DNA from: Roseateles sp. XES5
Lineage (GTDB): Bacteria; Pseudomonadota; Alphaproteobacteria; Rhizobiales; Rhizobiaceae
Reading direction: 5' to 3'
Length of the DNA: 64,000 bases
Assembly: GCF_020535545.1 (NCBI RefSeq)
Contig: NZ_CP084752.1
Span: 3,065,501-3,129,500 of the forward strand
The position numbers were made by a program, and so were the translations under genes. Positions within the stretch are counted from its first letter, which is position 1. Every line of letters starts with the position of its first letter. The notes beneath the pieces are model-generated. The model searched no databases, was not told the origin of the DNA, and saw only the letters and a program-made list of their open reading frames with translations. Positions 7,890-16,556 of the stretch are shown here, piece by piece.

Positions 7890-9551
7890 ATGCCGAAGCC
7901 CAATCCGCGCCATCCGAACTATCCGATCCCGAGCGGCAACGTGCTGCGCGCCAAGGGCTGGCGGCAGGAGGCCCTGCTGCGGCTCCTGGAAAACGTGCTC
8001 TCGGTCGGCGAGGACCCGGACAATCTCATCGTCTATGCCGCGCTCGGCAAGGCGGCGCGCAACTGGGCGGCGCACAAGGCCATCGTCAAGGCGCTGACGG
8101 AGATGGACGAGGACCAGACGCTGGTCATCCAGTCCGGCAAGCCGGTGGGCCTGCTCAAGACCCATGCGAAAGCGCCGCTCGTCATCATGGCGAACTGCAA
8201 CATCGTCGGACAATGGGCCAAGGCCGAGGTCTTCTACGAATTGCAGCGCAAGGGGCTGATCTGCTGGGGCGGCCTGACGGCCGGTGCCTGGCAGTATATC
8301 GGCAGCCAGGGCGTCATCCAGGGCACCTATGAAATCTTCATGCGCATCGCGGAAAAGCGCTTCGGCGGCAGCCTTGCCGGTCGTTTCATCCTGACCGCCG
8401 GCCTTGGCGGCATGGGTGGCGCACAGCCGCTCGCCGGCCGCATGGCGGGAGCGGCGATCCTTTGCGTCGACATCGACCCCGCGCGCGCCGCGGCGCGCAA
8501 GGCCGTCGGCTATCTCGAACATGTGGCGCCGGACCTCGATACGGCGCTCGCCATGATCGAGGACGCCGTCAGGGAGAAGCGTGCGACGTCCATCGGCCTC
8601 GTCGGCAACGCGGCCGAGATCTATCCGGAAATCGCCCGGCGCGGCATCGTGCCCGATATCGTCACCGACCAGACCTCGGCGCACGACCTCGTCTACGGTT
8701 ACGTGCCGAAGGGCATGAGCCTCGACCAGGTGAAGGACCTCCGGGATGACGGGCAGGGGCAGTTGATGGCGGCAAGCCGCGCCTCCATCGTCGAGCATGT
8801 CTCTGCCATGCTGGAGTTCCAGAAGATGGGCTCCGAAGTCTTCGACAACGGCAACCTCATCCGCACGCAGGCGCGGGAAGGCGGCGTCGGCAACGCTTTC
8901 GACATCCCGATCTTCACCGAAGCCTATCTGCGACCCCTCTTCGCGCGCGCCATCGGTCCCTTCCGCTGGATGGCCCTGTCGGGCGAGGAGAGCGACATCG
9001 CGCGCATCGACGACCTCGTGCTGGAGATGTTCCCGGACAACAGGATCGTCACCAACTGGATCCGCCTTGCCCGCGAGAACGTGCCCTTCGAGGGCCTGCC
9101 GGCGCGCATCGCCTGGCTCGGCCATGGCGAGCGCACGGACCTCGCACTCGCCGTCAACCGGCTGGTCGCGGCCGGGGAACTGAAGGGGCCGATCGCCTTT
9201 TCGCGCGACCATCTCGATGCCGGCGCCATGGCGCATCCGAACATCATGACGGAGCGCATGAAGGACGGTTCGGACGCCATTGCCGACTGGCCGCTGCTCG
9301 ACGCCATGCTGCTTTCCTCCTCGATGGCCGATCTCGTCGTCGTGCATTCCGGCGGCGGTGGCTATGCCGGCTATATGACGAGCTGCGGCGTGACGCTGGT
9401 GGCCGACGGCACGGAAGCGGGCGCGGAACGGCTCGAGCATGCGCTGACCAACGACACCTCGCTCGGCGTCATCCGCTATGCGGATGCGGGTTATGAGGAG
9501 TCCCTCGACGAGATCGACAAGAAGGACATCGGCTACGTGCGTATCGGTTGA
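7890..9551 (+). CDS. Urocanase-family protein, probable thiourocanate hydratase
   Basis: 553 residues, the length of urocanase (HutU). The NAD-binding glycine loop GLGGMGGAQP starts at residue 171. The family blocks YVPKGMSLDQVKDLRDDGQG, REGGVGNAFDIPIF and the terminal GGGGYAGYMTSCGVTL are intact. HutU hydrates urocanate using tightly bound NAD+; here, with no hutHIG set and next to an MIO-less lyase and DUF917, the substrate is probably thiourocanate. ATG 7890 is preceded by AAGAGGGA. An upstream in-frame extension to 7830 would overlap the TfoX gene and is not needed. It is the last gene before a terminator. Confidence 0.83.
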   Translation: MPKPNPRHPNYPIPSGNVLRAKGWRQEALLRLLENVLSVGEDPDNLIVYAALGKAARNWAAHKAIVKALTEMDEDQTLVIQSGKPVGLLKTHAKAPLVIMANCNIVGQWAKAEVFYELQRKGLICWGGLTAGAWQYIGSQGVIQGTYEIFMRIAEKRFGGSLAGRFILTAGLGGMGGAQPLAGRMAGAAILCVDIDPARAAARKAVGYLEHVAPDLDTALAMIEDAVREKRATSIGLVGNAAEIYPEIARRGIVPDIVTDQTSAHDLVYGYVPKGMSLDQVKDLRDDGQGQLMAASRASIVEHVSAMLEFQKMGSEVFDNGNLIRTQAREGGVGNAFDIPIFTEAYLRPLFARAIGPFRWMALSGEESDIARIDDLVLEMFPDNRIVTNWIRLARENVPFEGLPARIAWLGHGERTDLALAVNRLVAAGELKGPIAFSRDHLDAGAMAHPNIMTERMKDGSDAIADWPLLDAMLLSSSMADLVVVHSGGGGYAGYMTSCGVTLVADGTEAGAERLEHALTNDTSLGVIRYADAGYEESLDEIDKKDIGYVRIG

Positions 9552-9583
9552 CGACTGAGCGCGGACGCATTCGGGGTCGGTCC

Positions 9584-9618
9584 AAGGCGCGGCGAGCGGA
9601 TGCTTGCCGCGCCTTTCT
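9584..9618 (+). terminator. Rho-independent terminator of the ergothioneine operon
   Basis: A 14-bp stem with one G-T pair (9584-9597 with 9102-type partner at 9602-9615) and a GGAT loop is followed by TTTCTT. Confidence 0.75.
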
Positions 9619-9782
9619 TAATGGCAATCGTCAAGGCGCGTGGACGGTGTGGACCTAAGTGCCTGAAATGTCACGGTCGGCCGTAAAGATTGTATTTAAC
9701 ATTTCGCGGTAATCTTCCGTTAGTAATTCCGTCCGTGTGTCGAAAGGGCGGGGCTTCGGTTTGTTTTGCGTGCGAGTGCCTT

Positions 9783-10805
9783 ATGCGTCTTTCGGTCCTG
9801 TCAGCGATCCTCCTCGGCTGTGTTTCCATGGCTGGCTGTGCGTCTAGCTCCAGCCCGGAGACGGCGCTTGCCATCAAGCCTTCCGCGGAAACCACCAGCT
9901 CCGTCAAAAAGGGCGGCGGGCCCGTGCCCGAAATCTCGGTCGGCGAAGGCAAGGTAAAGGCCGACGGTGCGCAGGAAATGCTCGCCTGGGCCGGGCCGGT
10001 GCCGGAAACCGGCGTCTTCGAAAGCGTCACGAAACAGTCGGCGATCCCCGAGGAACGTCCGGTCGAGACGATGATGGCGGAAGAGCCGGTACAGGGCGCC
10101 TCGCGCAAGCGTTCGCGCGTCTACAGCCAGCAGTTCCGCGATGCGCATCCGATCAATTTCGGCAAGCGCGCGCCGAGGCACTATCAGGTGCACGGCGTCG
10201 ACGTTTCGCGCTGGCAGGGTGACATCGACTGGATGAAGCTGCGCACCCAGGGCGCCAACTTCGCCTTCATCAAGGCGACGGATGGCGGCGACCATCTCGA
10301 CCCGATGTTCCAGAAGAACTGGCGACGGGCGAAGGAGGCGGGCATCAAGCGCGGCGCCTACCACTTCTTCTACTGGTGCCGCGTCGCAAGCTCGCAGGCC
10401 GAATGGTTCATCCGCAACGTTCCGAAGGATCCGGACGCGCTACCGCCGGTCATCGATGCCGAATACAACGGCGATTCCGCCTGCAAGAAGCGCCTGTCGC
10501 GCGAAAAGTATGTCGAGAAGATCAAGGTCTTCGCCGAGATGCTGGAGCGCCATTACGGCAAGCGGCCGATCATCTACACCGCGCCCGACTTCTACGAGGA
10601 CAACCTCTCGGGCGAGCTGACGCAATATCCGTTCTGGCTGCGCTCGGTCGCCGCGCATCCCTCCAAACGCTACCCGAACCGCCGCTGGCTGTTCTGGCAA
10701 TATTCGGGTTCGGGGCTGTCGCACGGCGTCGAGGGCAAGATCGACCTCAACGTCTTCTCGGGCAGCGTGAACGACTGGCACAACTGGCTGAACGGCCAGT
10801 CATAA
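9783..10805 (+). CDS. GH25 lysozyme-like lipoprotein
   Basis: 340 residues. ATG 9783 gives a lipoprotein signal peptide (MRLSVLSAILLGCVSMAGC); an upstream frame extension would hide it. A low-complexity linker (~25-125) leads to a GH25 domain: HGVDVSRWQGDIDW, NFAFIKATDGG, GAYHFFYW, the acidic pair in PPVIDAEYNG, KRPIIYTAPDFY and RRWLFWQYS. GH25 enzymes cleave the muramic-glucosamine bond of peptidoglycan; the anchor places it in the periplasm. A shorter paralogue lies at 48566-49342. Confidence 0.88.
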   Translation: MRLSVLSAILLGCVSMAGCASSSSPETALAIKPSAETTSSVKKGGGPVPEISVGEGKVKADGAQEMLAWAGPVPETGVFESVTKQSAIPEERPVETMMAEEPVQGASRKRSRVYSQQFRDAHPINFGKRAPRHYQVHGVDVSRWQGDIDWMKLRTQGANFAFIKATDGGDHLDPMFQKNWRRAKEAGIKRGAYHFFYWCRVASSQAEWFIRNVPKDPDALPPVIDAEYNGDSACKKRLSREKYVEKIKVFAEMLERHYGKRPIIYTAPDFYEDNLSGELTQYPFWLRSVAAHPSKRYPNRRWLFWQYSGSGLSHGVEGKIDLNVFSGSVNDWHNWLNGQS

Positions 10806-10823
10806 GACAGCACGGGCGACGGT

Positions 10824-11423
10824 CTATTTCTGCTTTTGCGGATAGATCGTCTCGCCGCGTTTCAGCATCTCCACATAGGTTTCGATCCTGCGCTTGCGGG
10901 CGGCGTCCGTCTTGATGTTGTGCAGGCGGAAGGCGAGGGCGAAGCGGTTCTGCTCCGTCAACCTGCCGAGCATGTCCCTTGCCGCCGGTTCGGCGTCGAT
11001 GGCGGCCTGAAGGTCCGGCGGGATCTTCAGATCCTTGCCGCTGCCATAGGCCTTGTCCCAGCGGCCGTCCGCCTTGGCCGCGTCCACCTGTTTCAGGCCG
11101 TGTTCCGTCATGCGGCCGCTCTCGATCAGCCGGCCGACCGTCTCGACGTTCTTCTTGCTCCAGACGCTTTTGCGGCCGCGCGGGCAGTAGCGCTGGAAGA
11201 AGCTCCTGTCGTCGTGGCTCTTGCGGATGCCGTCGATCCAGCCCCAGCACAGCACGACCTCGATCGCCTCTTCGGGGTTGATGGATTGCAGGCCCGACCC
11301 GCGCTTGTGGATATTGATCCAGACCTCGGGTGCGTCGGCGTGGTTTTCCGCCAGCCAGCGGTAGAAGCTGTCCGGATCGGCAAATTCCCGCACATGGGCT
11401 GGGTTGATTTCCACAGGCGCCAT
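10824..11423 (-). CDS. YdeI/OmdA-family protein
   Basis: 199 residues. It has the YdeI/OmpD-associated family pattern: FADPDSFYRWLAENHADAPEVW, the block VVLCWGWIDGIRKSHDD, RCPRG-like YCPRGRKSVWSKKN, and a C-terminal alpha-helical OmdA-like tail (RRIETYVEMLKRGETIYP). Such proteins are implicated in stress or antimicrobial-peptide tolerance in other bacteria, but the biochemistry is unresolved. It is convergent with the GH25 gene (18-bp gap). The start at 11423 is preceded on its strand by AGGGAGAAATC. Confidence 0.85.
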   Translation of the reverse strand: MAPVEINPAHVREFADPDSFYRWLAENHADAPEVWINIHKRGSGLQSINPEEAIEVVLCWGWIDGIRKSHDDRSFFQRYCPRGRKSVWSKKNVETVGRLIESGRMTEHGLKQVDAAKADGRWDKAYGSGKDLKIPPDLQAAIDAEPAARDMLGRLTEQNRFALAFRLHNIKTDAARKRRIETYVEMLKRGETIYPQKQK

Positions 11424-11578
11424 CGGATTTCTCCCTGAGACCGGGCCGGGCGTGGCCGCTTTGCATCGCTCCGCAAGAACGAGGGGTGGATGCCGAAGAT
11501 GTGATGCCCCCGCTTCTTGCCAGCCCCGTGGCGCTTTGGCTAGCCATCGGCCTCAACCCGTTCCTTCCATTGGAGTTT

Positions 11579-12301
11579 ATGTCGAGAATGCCTACGGTGT
11601 GCACATTGTCGCGCAGAGCCTTCTTCCTGGGCGCCGCCGCGACGCTCGCGGGATGCGCAACCACGGAAACTTCGGTCAAGACGGTTCCCGTTCCGAAGAA
11701 GGTCAGCTATCCCATCGTGCCGGCGACGGACGAGGAACTGGCCGCGCGTTATGCCCCCGTCGAGGATGGCGGTCATCTCATTCCGGCCATTCCCTACCGG
11801 GAGATCGACCCGAAATATTACCGTCAGCGCGTATCGGACCCGACCGGCGAAGCGCCGGGCACGGTGGTGGTCGATACGGCAGCGCGCTTCCTCTATGTCG
11901 TGGAGCCGGGCGGCACGGCGATGCGCTACGGCGTCGGTATCGGCCGCGACGGCTTTGCCTGGGAAGGCGAGGGCGTGATCCAGTGGCGCCAGCCCTGGCC
12001 GCGCTGGAAGGTGCCTGCCGACATGATCAAGCGCCAGCCGAGCCTTGCCAAATATTCCGTCGAGAACGGCGGCATGGAGCCCGGCATCAAGAACCCGCTC
12101 GGTGCGCGGGCGCTCTATATCTTCCAGAACGGTCAGGACACGCTCTACCGCCTGCACGGCTCACCGGACTGGAAGTCCATCGGCAAGGCGACGTCTTCCG
12201 GCTGCGTGCGGCTGATCAACCAGGATGTGCTCGATCTCTACAAGCGCGTGCCCTATCACGCGCGCATCGTCGTGCATCAGTCGGGGCTGTCCTCCGTCTG
12301 A
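11579..12301 (+). CDS. L,D-transpeptidase (YkuD) lipoprotein, probable Tat/lipobox signal
   Basis: 240 residues. The N-terminus has twin arginines then a hydrophobic stretch and lipobox (SRRAFFLGAAATLAGC). The YkuD domain runs from ~95 to the end with the catalytic signature HGSPDWKSIGKATSSGCVRL; the Cys is the acyl-enzyme nucleophile. These enzymes make 3-3 peptidoglycan cross-links or anchor envelope proteins. ATG 11579 lies just after TTGGAG; an ATG three codons on (11588) is equally possible and does not change the signal. Confidence 0.88.
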   Translation: MSRMPTVCTLSRRAFFLGAAATLAGCATTETSVKTVPVPKKVSYPIVPATDEELAARYAPVEDGGHLIPAIPYREIDPKYYRQRVSDPTGEAPGTVVVDTAARFLYVVEPGGTAMRYGVGIGRDGFAWEGEGVIQWRQPWPRWKVPADMIKRQPSLAKYSVENGGMEPGIKNPLGARALYIFQNGQDTLYRLHGSPDWKSIGKATSSGCVRLINQDVLDLYKRVPYHARIVVHQSGLSSV

Positions 12302-12311
12302 GCGTGGACCG

Positions 12312-13475
12312 TTATGCGGACTTGAACCGCGCCATCAGATCGGCGCGGGCCGGGTCCGTCAGCGTCACCGCGGCGCCGAATTCCAGCGGCGTCAGCGCGG
12401 CCTCGCCCGGATAGACGATGGCGTTACCGGTAATCTCCGACGGCAGCAGCGCGATCACCCGGCTGTCGGTGGTCGGCGCGCCATTGGCGATATGCTCGCG
12501 CACCGCATTGTTCGGATCCATCAGGAAGTCGAGCAGCGCATAGCCGGCCGGCTTGTTGAGGGCGCTCGACGGCATCGCGTAGAAATCCGCCCAGATCTCA
12601 CCGCCGTCGGCGCCGAGCGTGAACCGGATTTCCGGGATATCGCGGTTGAGCTGCGCGCCATCGTTCGTCCAGCACATGCTCATCCAGGCATCCGTGGCGC
12701 GCAGCGCCGGCTGGTAGTCGCTGTTGATCGCGTAGAGATGCGGCTTCACCGCCATCAGCAGTTTCTCGGCCTCTGCCAGTTCCTCGGCCTTCACCGAATT
12801 GAAGGAGAAGCCGAGCGAGACGAGGGCATTGCCGATGGCGGTGAGCTGATAGTCATGCACCATGACGCGGCCGTCGGCCTCGGTCATCGCCAGCGCGAAG
12901 AAATCCTTCCAGCTCGTGACATCCGAGCGCACCTTGTCGGAATTGAAGGCGATGCCGGTGGTACCCCAGTTCTTCGGCACGCCATAGGTCTTGCCGTCGA
13001 CCGTGCCCCGGTCGAGGAAGCGGCCGTTCTGGGTTGCCGGATCGAAGTTCGGCACCTTGGAAAGATCGAGCGGATCAATCAGGCCGAGGCCGGCATAGGT
13101 GGATATGGCGTAGTTGGTCGGCACGAAGAGGTCCCATCCGGCGCTGCCGGTCTTGAGCCTTTCCAGCATGTCCTCGTTCGAGCCGAAGACGTTGACCTCG
13201 ACGGAAACCCCCGTCGCCGCGGTGAAGGCCTCGAAGCTTGCGGGATCGTGGTAGTTCGGCCAGGTGGCGATCGCCATGGAAGAGCCGAGATTTTCACCGG
13301 CATGGGCGGCGGCATTGAAGAGACCCGGCTGACGGGCGAGCACGGCGGCAGCAAGCCCGAGCCCGGTGACGCCGAGAAAGTGCCGGCGCGTGACCGAGCC
13401 GCGCTTCAGCCGCTGGAATTCGTCCGTCAAGTCCCGGGCACGGATCGGAGTGTTCTGGCCGGACCATTTCGCCAT
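12312..13475 (-). CDS. Extracellular solute-binding protein, spermidine/putrescine type, Tat signal
   Basis: 387 residues. A Tat signal is visible at ~25-55 (SVTRRHFLGVTGLGLAAAV). The mature part is PotD/PotF-like: IATWPNYHDPASFEAFTAATG, FGSNEDMLERLKTG, WDLFVPTNYAISTYAGLGLI, GVPKNWGTTGIAFNSDKV. ATG 13475 has AGGGAA upstream. No permease or ATPase gene adjoins it, so it is an orphan binding protein here. It diverges from a LuxR-type regulator across a 282-bp spacer, which may control it. The ligand cannot be read from sequence; a polyamine is the family default. Confidence 0.85.
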   Translation of the reverse strand: MAKWSGQNTPIRARDLTDEFQRLKRGSVTRRHFLGVTGLGLAAAVLARQPGLFNAAAHAGENLGSSMAIATWPNYHDPASFEAFTAATGVSVEVNVFGSNEDMLERLKTGSAGWDLFVPTNYAISTYAGLGLIDPLDLSKVPNFDPATQNGRFLDRGTVDGKTYGVPKNWGTTGIAFNSDKVRSDVTSWKDFFALAMTEADGRVMVHDYQLTAIGNALVSLGFSFNSVKAEELAEAEKLLMAVKPHLYAINSDYQPALRATDAWMSMCWTNDGAQLNRDIPEIRFTLGADGGEIWADFYAMPSSALNKPAGYALLDFLMDPNNAVREHIANGAPTTDSRVIALLPSEITGNAIVYPGEAALTPLEFGAAVTLTDPARADLMARFKSA

Positions 13476-13649
13476 CGAGCGTTCCCTTATTATTGTGGGC
13501 CTGTTTCCCTCAGGCCGGATATAGGCGCCGTACCGGGATCGAGGCTGGTTTCGCCGCATCGTTTCCCGGGTTTTCGCGTGTGCAGCGCTGAGGCGGTCTT
13601 CGCCGCCCTTGCCGCACGGGCCGGATGCTAGGTCAGCCGCCGATAAACT

Positions 13650-13706
13650 GGTATATACCTCGTAGGGGGTATTTTTCCGTTTTTGCGACTGTGGGAGGAG
13701 TATACC
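13650..13706. promoter_or_regulatory. Cluster of GGTAT/ATACC half-sites (possible operator)
   Basis: Between the divergent binding-protein and LuxR-type genes lie a perfect palindrome GGTATATACC (13650-13659), a further GGTAT (13668-13672) and ATACC (13702-13706). The spacer is otherwise unremarkable. Confidence 0.4.
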
Positions 13707-13757
13707 CGGACGACGGCCTTCGCGGGCCGCTGGGGGAATTTGAGGGAGAGACGCGCC

Positions 13758-14555
13758 ATGCAGGCGGATTTGAGGGCACTTTTCCAATCGCTTGCCGACT
13801 GGACGGAGACGACGGAAAGCTCCGACAAGCAGGCGGGGGAGACCCTGCTTTCGATGACGCGCGCGCTGGTGCGTTTCGACTACATGGTCATCTTCGCCTA
13901 TCGCGACAAGGCGCGGCCGATCCATCTCTTCAGCACCTTCGAGCCGGAGGACTACAAGCTCTTCGTCACGCTCTACCAGACCGGTCCCTACCTGCTCGAT
14001 CCGTTCTATCATGCGGCGCGGGCGGACAGGGCGGGCGTCATGCGCATGCGCGAGCTTGCGCCGGACCGTTTCTTCTCCAGCGAATATTACCGCACCTTCT
14101 ACTCGCAGACCCAGCTTGCCGAGGAGGTCGGCTTCTTCGTTCCGACGCGCGACGGGGTGACGGTGGTGGTTTCGTTGATGCGGCGGGAGAAGACGGGTAC
14201 CTTCCCGGCGACGGAATTCGGGTTGCTCAGCGATGCCGAGCCCTTCATGTCCGCCTTCGTGCGCCACGCCTGGGGCAATCTTGCCGGCCGCTTTGCCGAA
14301 ATGGTGCAGGGACGCGGGCGGCGCAGCGAGCCGGTCAGTGCGGCGGACAGGGTCTGGCGCAGGCTGAACCTCACCGACCGCGAATCCTCGATCGTCGAAC
14401 TGGTGCTGCAGGGGCATTCGTCGGAATCGATCGGGCTGAAGCTCGACATTTCGACGGGCACGGTGAAGGTTCACCGGCGCAATGTCTATCGCAAGCTTGG
14501 CATATCCTCGCAGATCCAGTTGCTGTCGATCTATCTGAAGAACCTGCAGGGATAG
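13758..14555 (+). CDS. LuxR-type transcriptional regulator
   Basis: 265 residues. The C-terminal GerE/LuxR helix-turn-helix is clear (LNLTDRESSIVELVLQGHSS, then STGTVKVHRRNVYRKLGISS). The N-terminal ~190 residues are a sensory-like domain with no family recognised. It is not a two-component receiver, because the DD...K pattern is absent. ATG 13758 follows GAGGGAGAG by 7-8 bases; upstream in-frame codons lack a ribosome-binding site. It probably regulates the divergent binding-protein gene (inference from layout). Confidence 0.85.
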   Translation: MQADLRALFQSLADWTETTESSDKQAGETLLSMTRALVRFDYMVIFAYRDKARPIHLFSTFEPEDYKLFVTLYQTGPYLLDPFYHAARADRAGVMRMRELAPDRFFSSEYYRTFYSQTQLAEEVGFFVPTRDGVTVVVSLMRREKTGTFPATEFGLLSDAEPFMSAFVRHAWGNLAGRFAEMVQGRGRRSEPVSAADRVWRRLNLTDRESSIVELVLQGHSSESIGLKLDISTGTVKVHRRNVYRKLGISSQIQLLSIYLKNLQG

Positions 14556-14565
14556 GCGGCTAGAC

Positions 14566-14591
14566 GAAAAAGTCCGGCATTGCTGCCGGAC
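14566..14591 (-). terminator. Rho-independent terminator of ribH2
   Basis: The stem GTCCGGC/GCCGGAC with a 6-base loop is followed by five T on the minus strand. Confidence 0.8.
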
Positions 14592-14660
14592 ATTCCTGAT
14601 TCTTATCAACGGTTTGTCGGGCCGTGCTTGCGGATCGATTCCGGCCGTTGAGAGATCGAT

Positions 14661-15167
<507 letters not shown>

Positions 15168-15233
15168 TCAACGGTCCCCTTGGGCGAACACGCAAGGACG
15201 GACGCCGCCTGCCACGGCGGATGCCTCCTGCTT

Positions 15234-15379
15234 GCTCTCTTTCATCCGGACTGTGACCGTCGGCCCTGGCATCGCACCAGATCTGCTGACCCCGGGCCGG
15301 AGAGGCTCGGGCGCTCGCGGGCTCACCGACCGAGGTCGGCATACCGCCGGTGGGGAATTTCACCCCGCCCTGAGAACGA
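15234..15379 (-). promoter_or_regulatory. FMN riboswitch (RFN element)
   Basis: Read on the minus strand, the conserved RFN core is intact: GGGGTGAAATTCCCCACC, then AGCCCGCGAG, GATCTGGTGCGATGCCAG, GCCGACGGTCACAGTCCGGA and closing GATGAAAGAGAG, which pairs with TTCTC at the 5' end to form P1. It lies about 100 nt upstream of the ribH2 start. The intervening leader has short stems (CCGCC/GGCGG and CCTTG/CAAGG) that could be the expression platform. Confidence 0.95.
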
Positions 15380-15398
15380 TGGAAGACTAGACGGCAAA

Positions 15399-15423
15399 CG
15401 CCCGCGGATCAAATCCGCGGGCG
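15399..15423 (-). terminator. Terminator of the ABC transporter operon
   Basis: A perfect 11-bp stem (CGCCCGCGGAT with ATCCGCGGGCG) and a 3-base loop, followed by TTTG on the minus strand, sits downstream of the ATP-binding gene and upstream of the FMN riboswitch. Confidence 0.6.
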
Positions 15424-15485
15424 ACGCAAAAGACGCAATTCACGACAGATTTTTCCAAGCCTCTCGCAAGTCTTGGAACGAATGC

Positions 15486-16547
15486 TCAGTCCCGGATGAC
15501 GAGCAGGTCGCCCGCGGTGAAGCGCAGCGTGACCGTTTCGCCGACGGCCGGCGGCACGAGGCCGGGGCTGTTGAACATGTCGAAGGAAATGATGCTGCCG
15601 CCGACCCTCATGCGTGTGCGGATGACAGAGCCGAGGAAGTTCGAGGAGACGACCTCGCCGGAAAGGGCGGTGTCGCCCTTGGCGTCGGGCGCGATGGAGC
15701 CGGCTTCCGGGCGCAGCGCCAGCGAGACGGTGTCGCCGGCCTTGGCGCTGCCGAGCGATTCGCGCAGCGTGACGCCCTGGTCGCCGATGGAGATGCGGTT
15801 CGACGCGGCATCGACCACCTTGGCCTCGATGAGGTTCAGCGTGCCGACGAAGTTGGCGACGAAGCGGGTGGCGGGGCGGTTGTAGATTTCGGCGGGTGCG
15901 CCGATCTGGTCGGCCTTGCCGGCATTCATCACCACGATGCGGTCGGCCACGGCCAGGGCTTCCTCCTGGTCATGGGTCACCATGATGGTGGTCACGCCCA
16001 GGCGCTGCTGCAGGGCGCGGATCTCGTTGCGCAGATGCACGCGCACCAGGGCGTCCAGGGCCGAGAGCGGTTCGTCCAGCAGCAGCAGGCCCGGCGCCGT
16101 GGCCAGGGCCCGCGCCAGGGCCACGCGCTGCTGCTGGCCGCCCGACATCTGGTAGGGATAGCGGTCGGCGAGATGATCGAGCTTGATGAGGCCGAGCATC
16201 TCCTTGACGCGCGCGTCGATCTCGGCTTTCGGCCGGCCGGCGACCTTGAGGCCGAAGGCGACGTTCTCGGCGACGTTCATGTTCGGGAAGAGGGCATAGG
16301 CCTGGAAGACCATGCCGATATTGCGCTGGTTGGGGCGAAGGTTCGCCTGGCTCTTGCCGTCGATGGCGATGGTGCCGCCCGAGGGCGTCTCGAAACCGGC
16401 GATCATGCGCAGGACGGTGGTCTTGCCGCATCCCGACGGTCCGAGGAACGAGACGAACTCGCCCTTCTCGATGGACATGTTGAAATCCTTGACGACCTGC
16501 ACGGGGCCGAAGGACTTCTGGATGCTGGTGAGGGTCAGGAAGCTCAT
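15486..16547 (-). CDS. ABC transporter ATP-binding protein (PotA/FbpC-type importer)
   Basis: 353 residues. Walker A is GPSGCGKTT, the Q-loop is MVFQAYALFPNM, the signature is MSGGQQQRVALARAL, Walker B and D-loop are LLLLDEPLSALD, the switch His is in MVTHDQEEAL, and a C-terminal TOBE domain is present. It energises the two permeases upstream. Codon use changes abruptly between about 15930 and 16150 (see findings), while the protein motifs stay intact. The start at 16547 is 9 bp from the permease stop. Confidence 0.93.
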   Translation of the reverse strand: MSFLTLTSIQKSFGPVQVVKDFNMSIEKGEFVSFLGPSGCGKTTVLRMIAGFETPSGGTIAIDGKSQANLRPNQRNIGMVFQAYALFPNMNVAENVAFGLKVAGRPKAEIDARVKEMLGLIKLDHLADRYPYQMSGGQQQRVALARALATAPGLLLLDEPLSALDALVRVHLRNEIRALQQRLGVTTIMVTHDQEEALAVADRIVVMNAGKADQIGAPAEIYNRPATRFVANFVGTLNLIEAKVVDAASNRISIGDQGVTLRESLGSAKAGDTVSLALRPEAGSIAPDAKGDTALSGEVVSSNFLGSVIRTRMRVGGSIISFDMFNSPGLVPPAVGETVTLRFTAGDLLVIRD

Positions 16548-16556
16548 GAATGGTCC

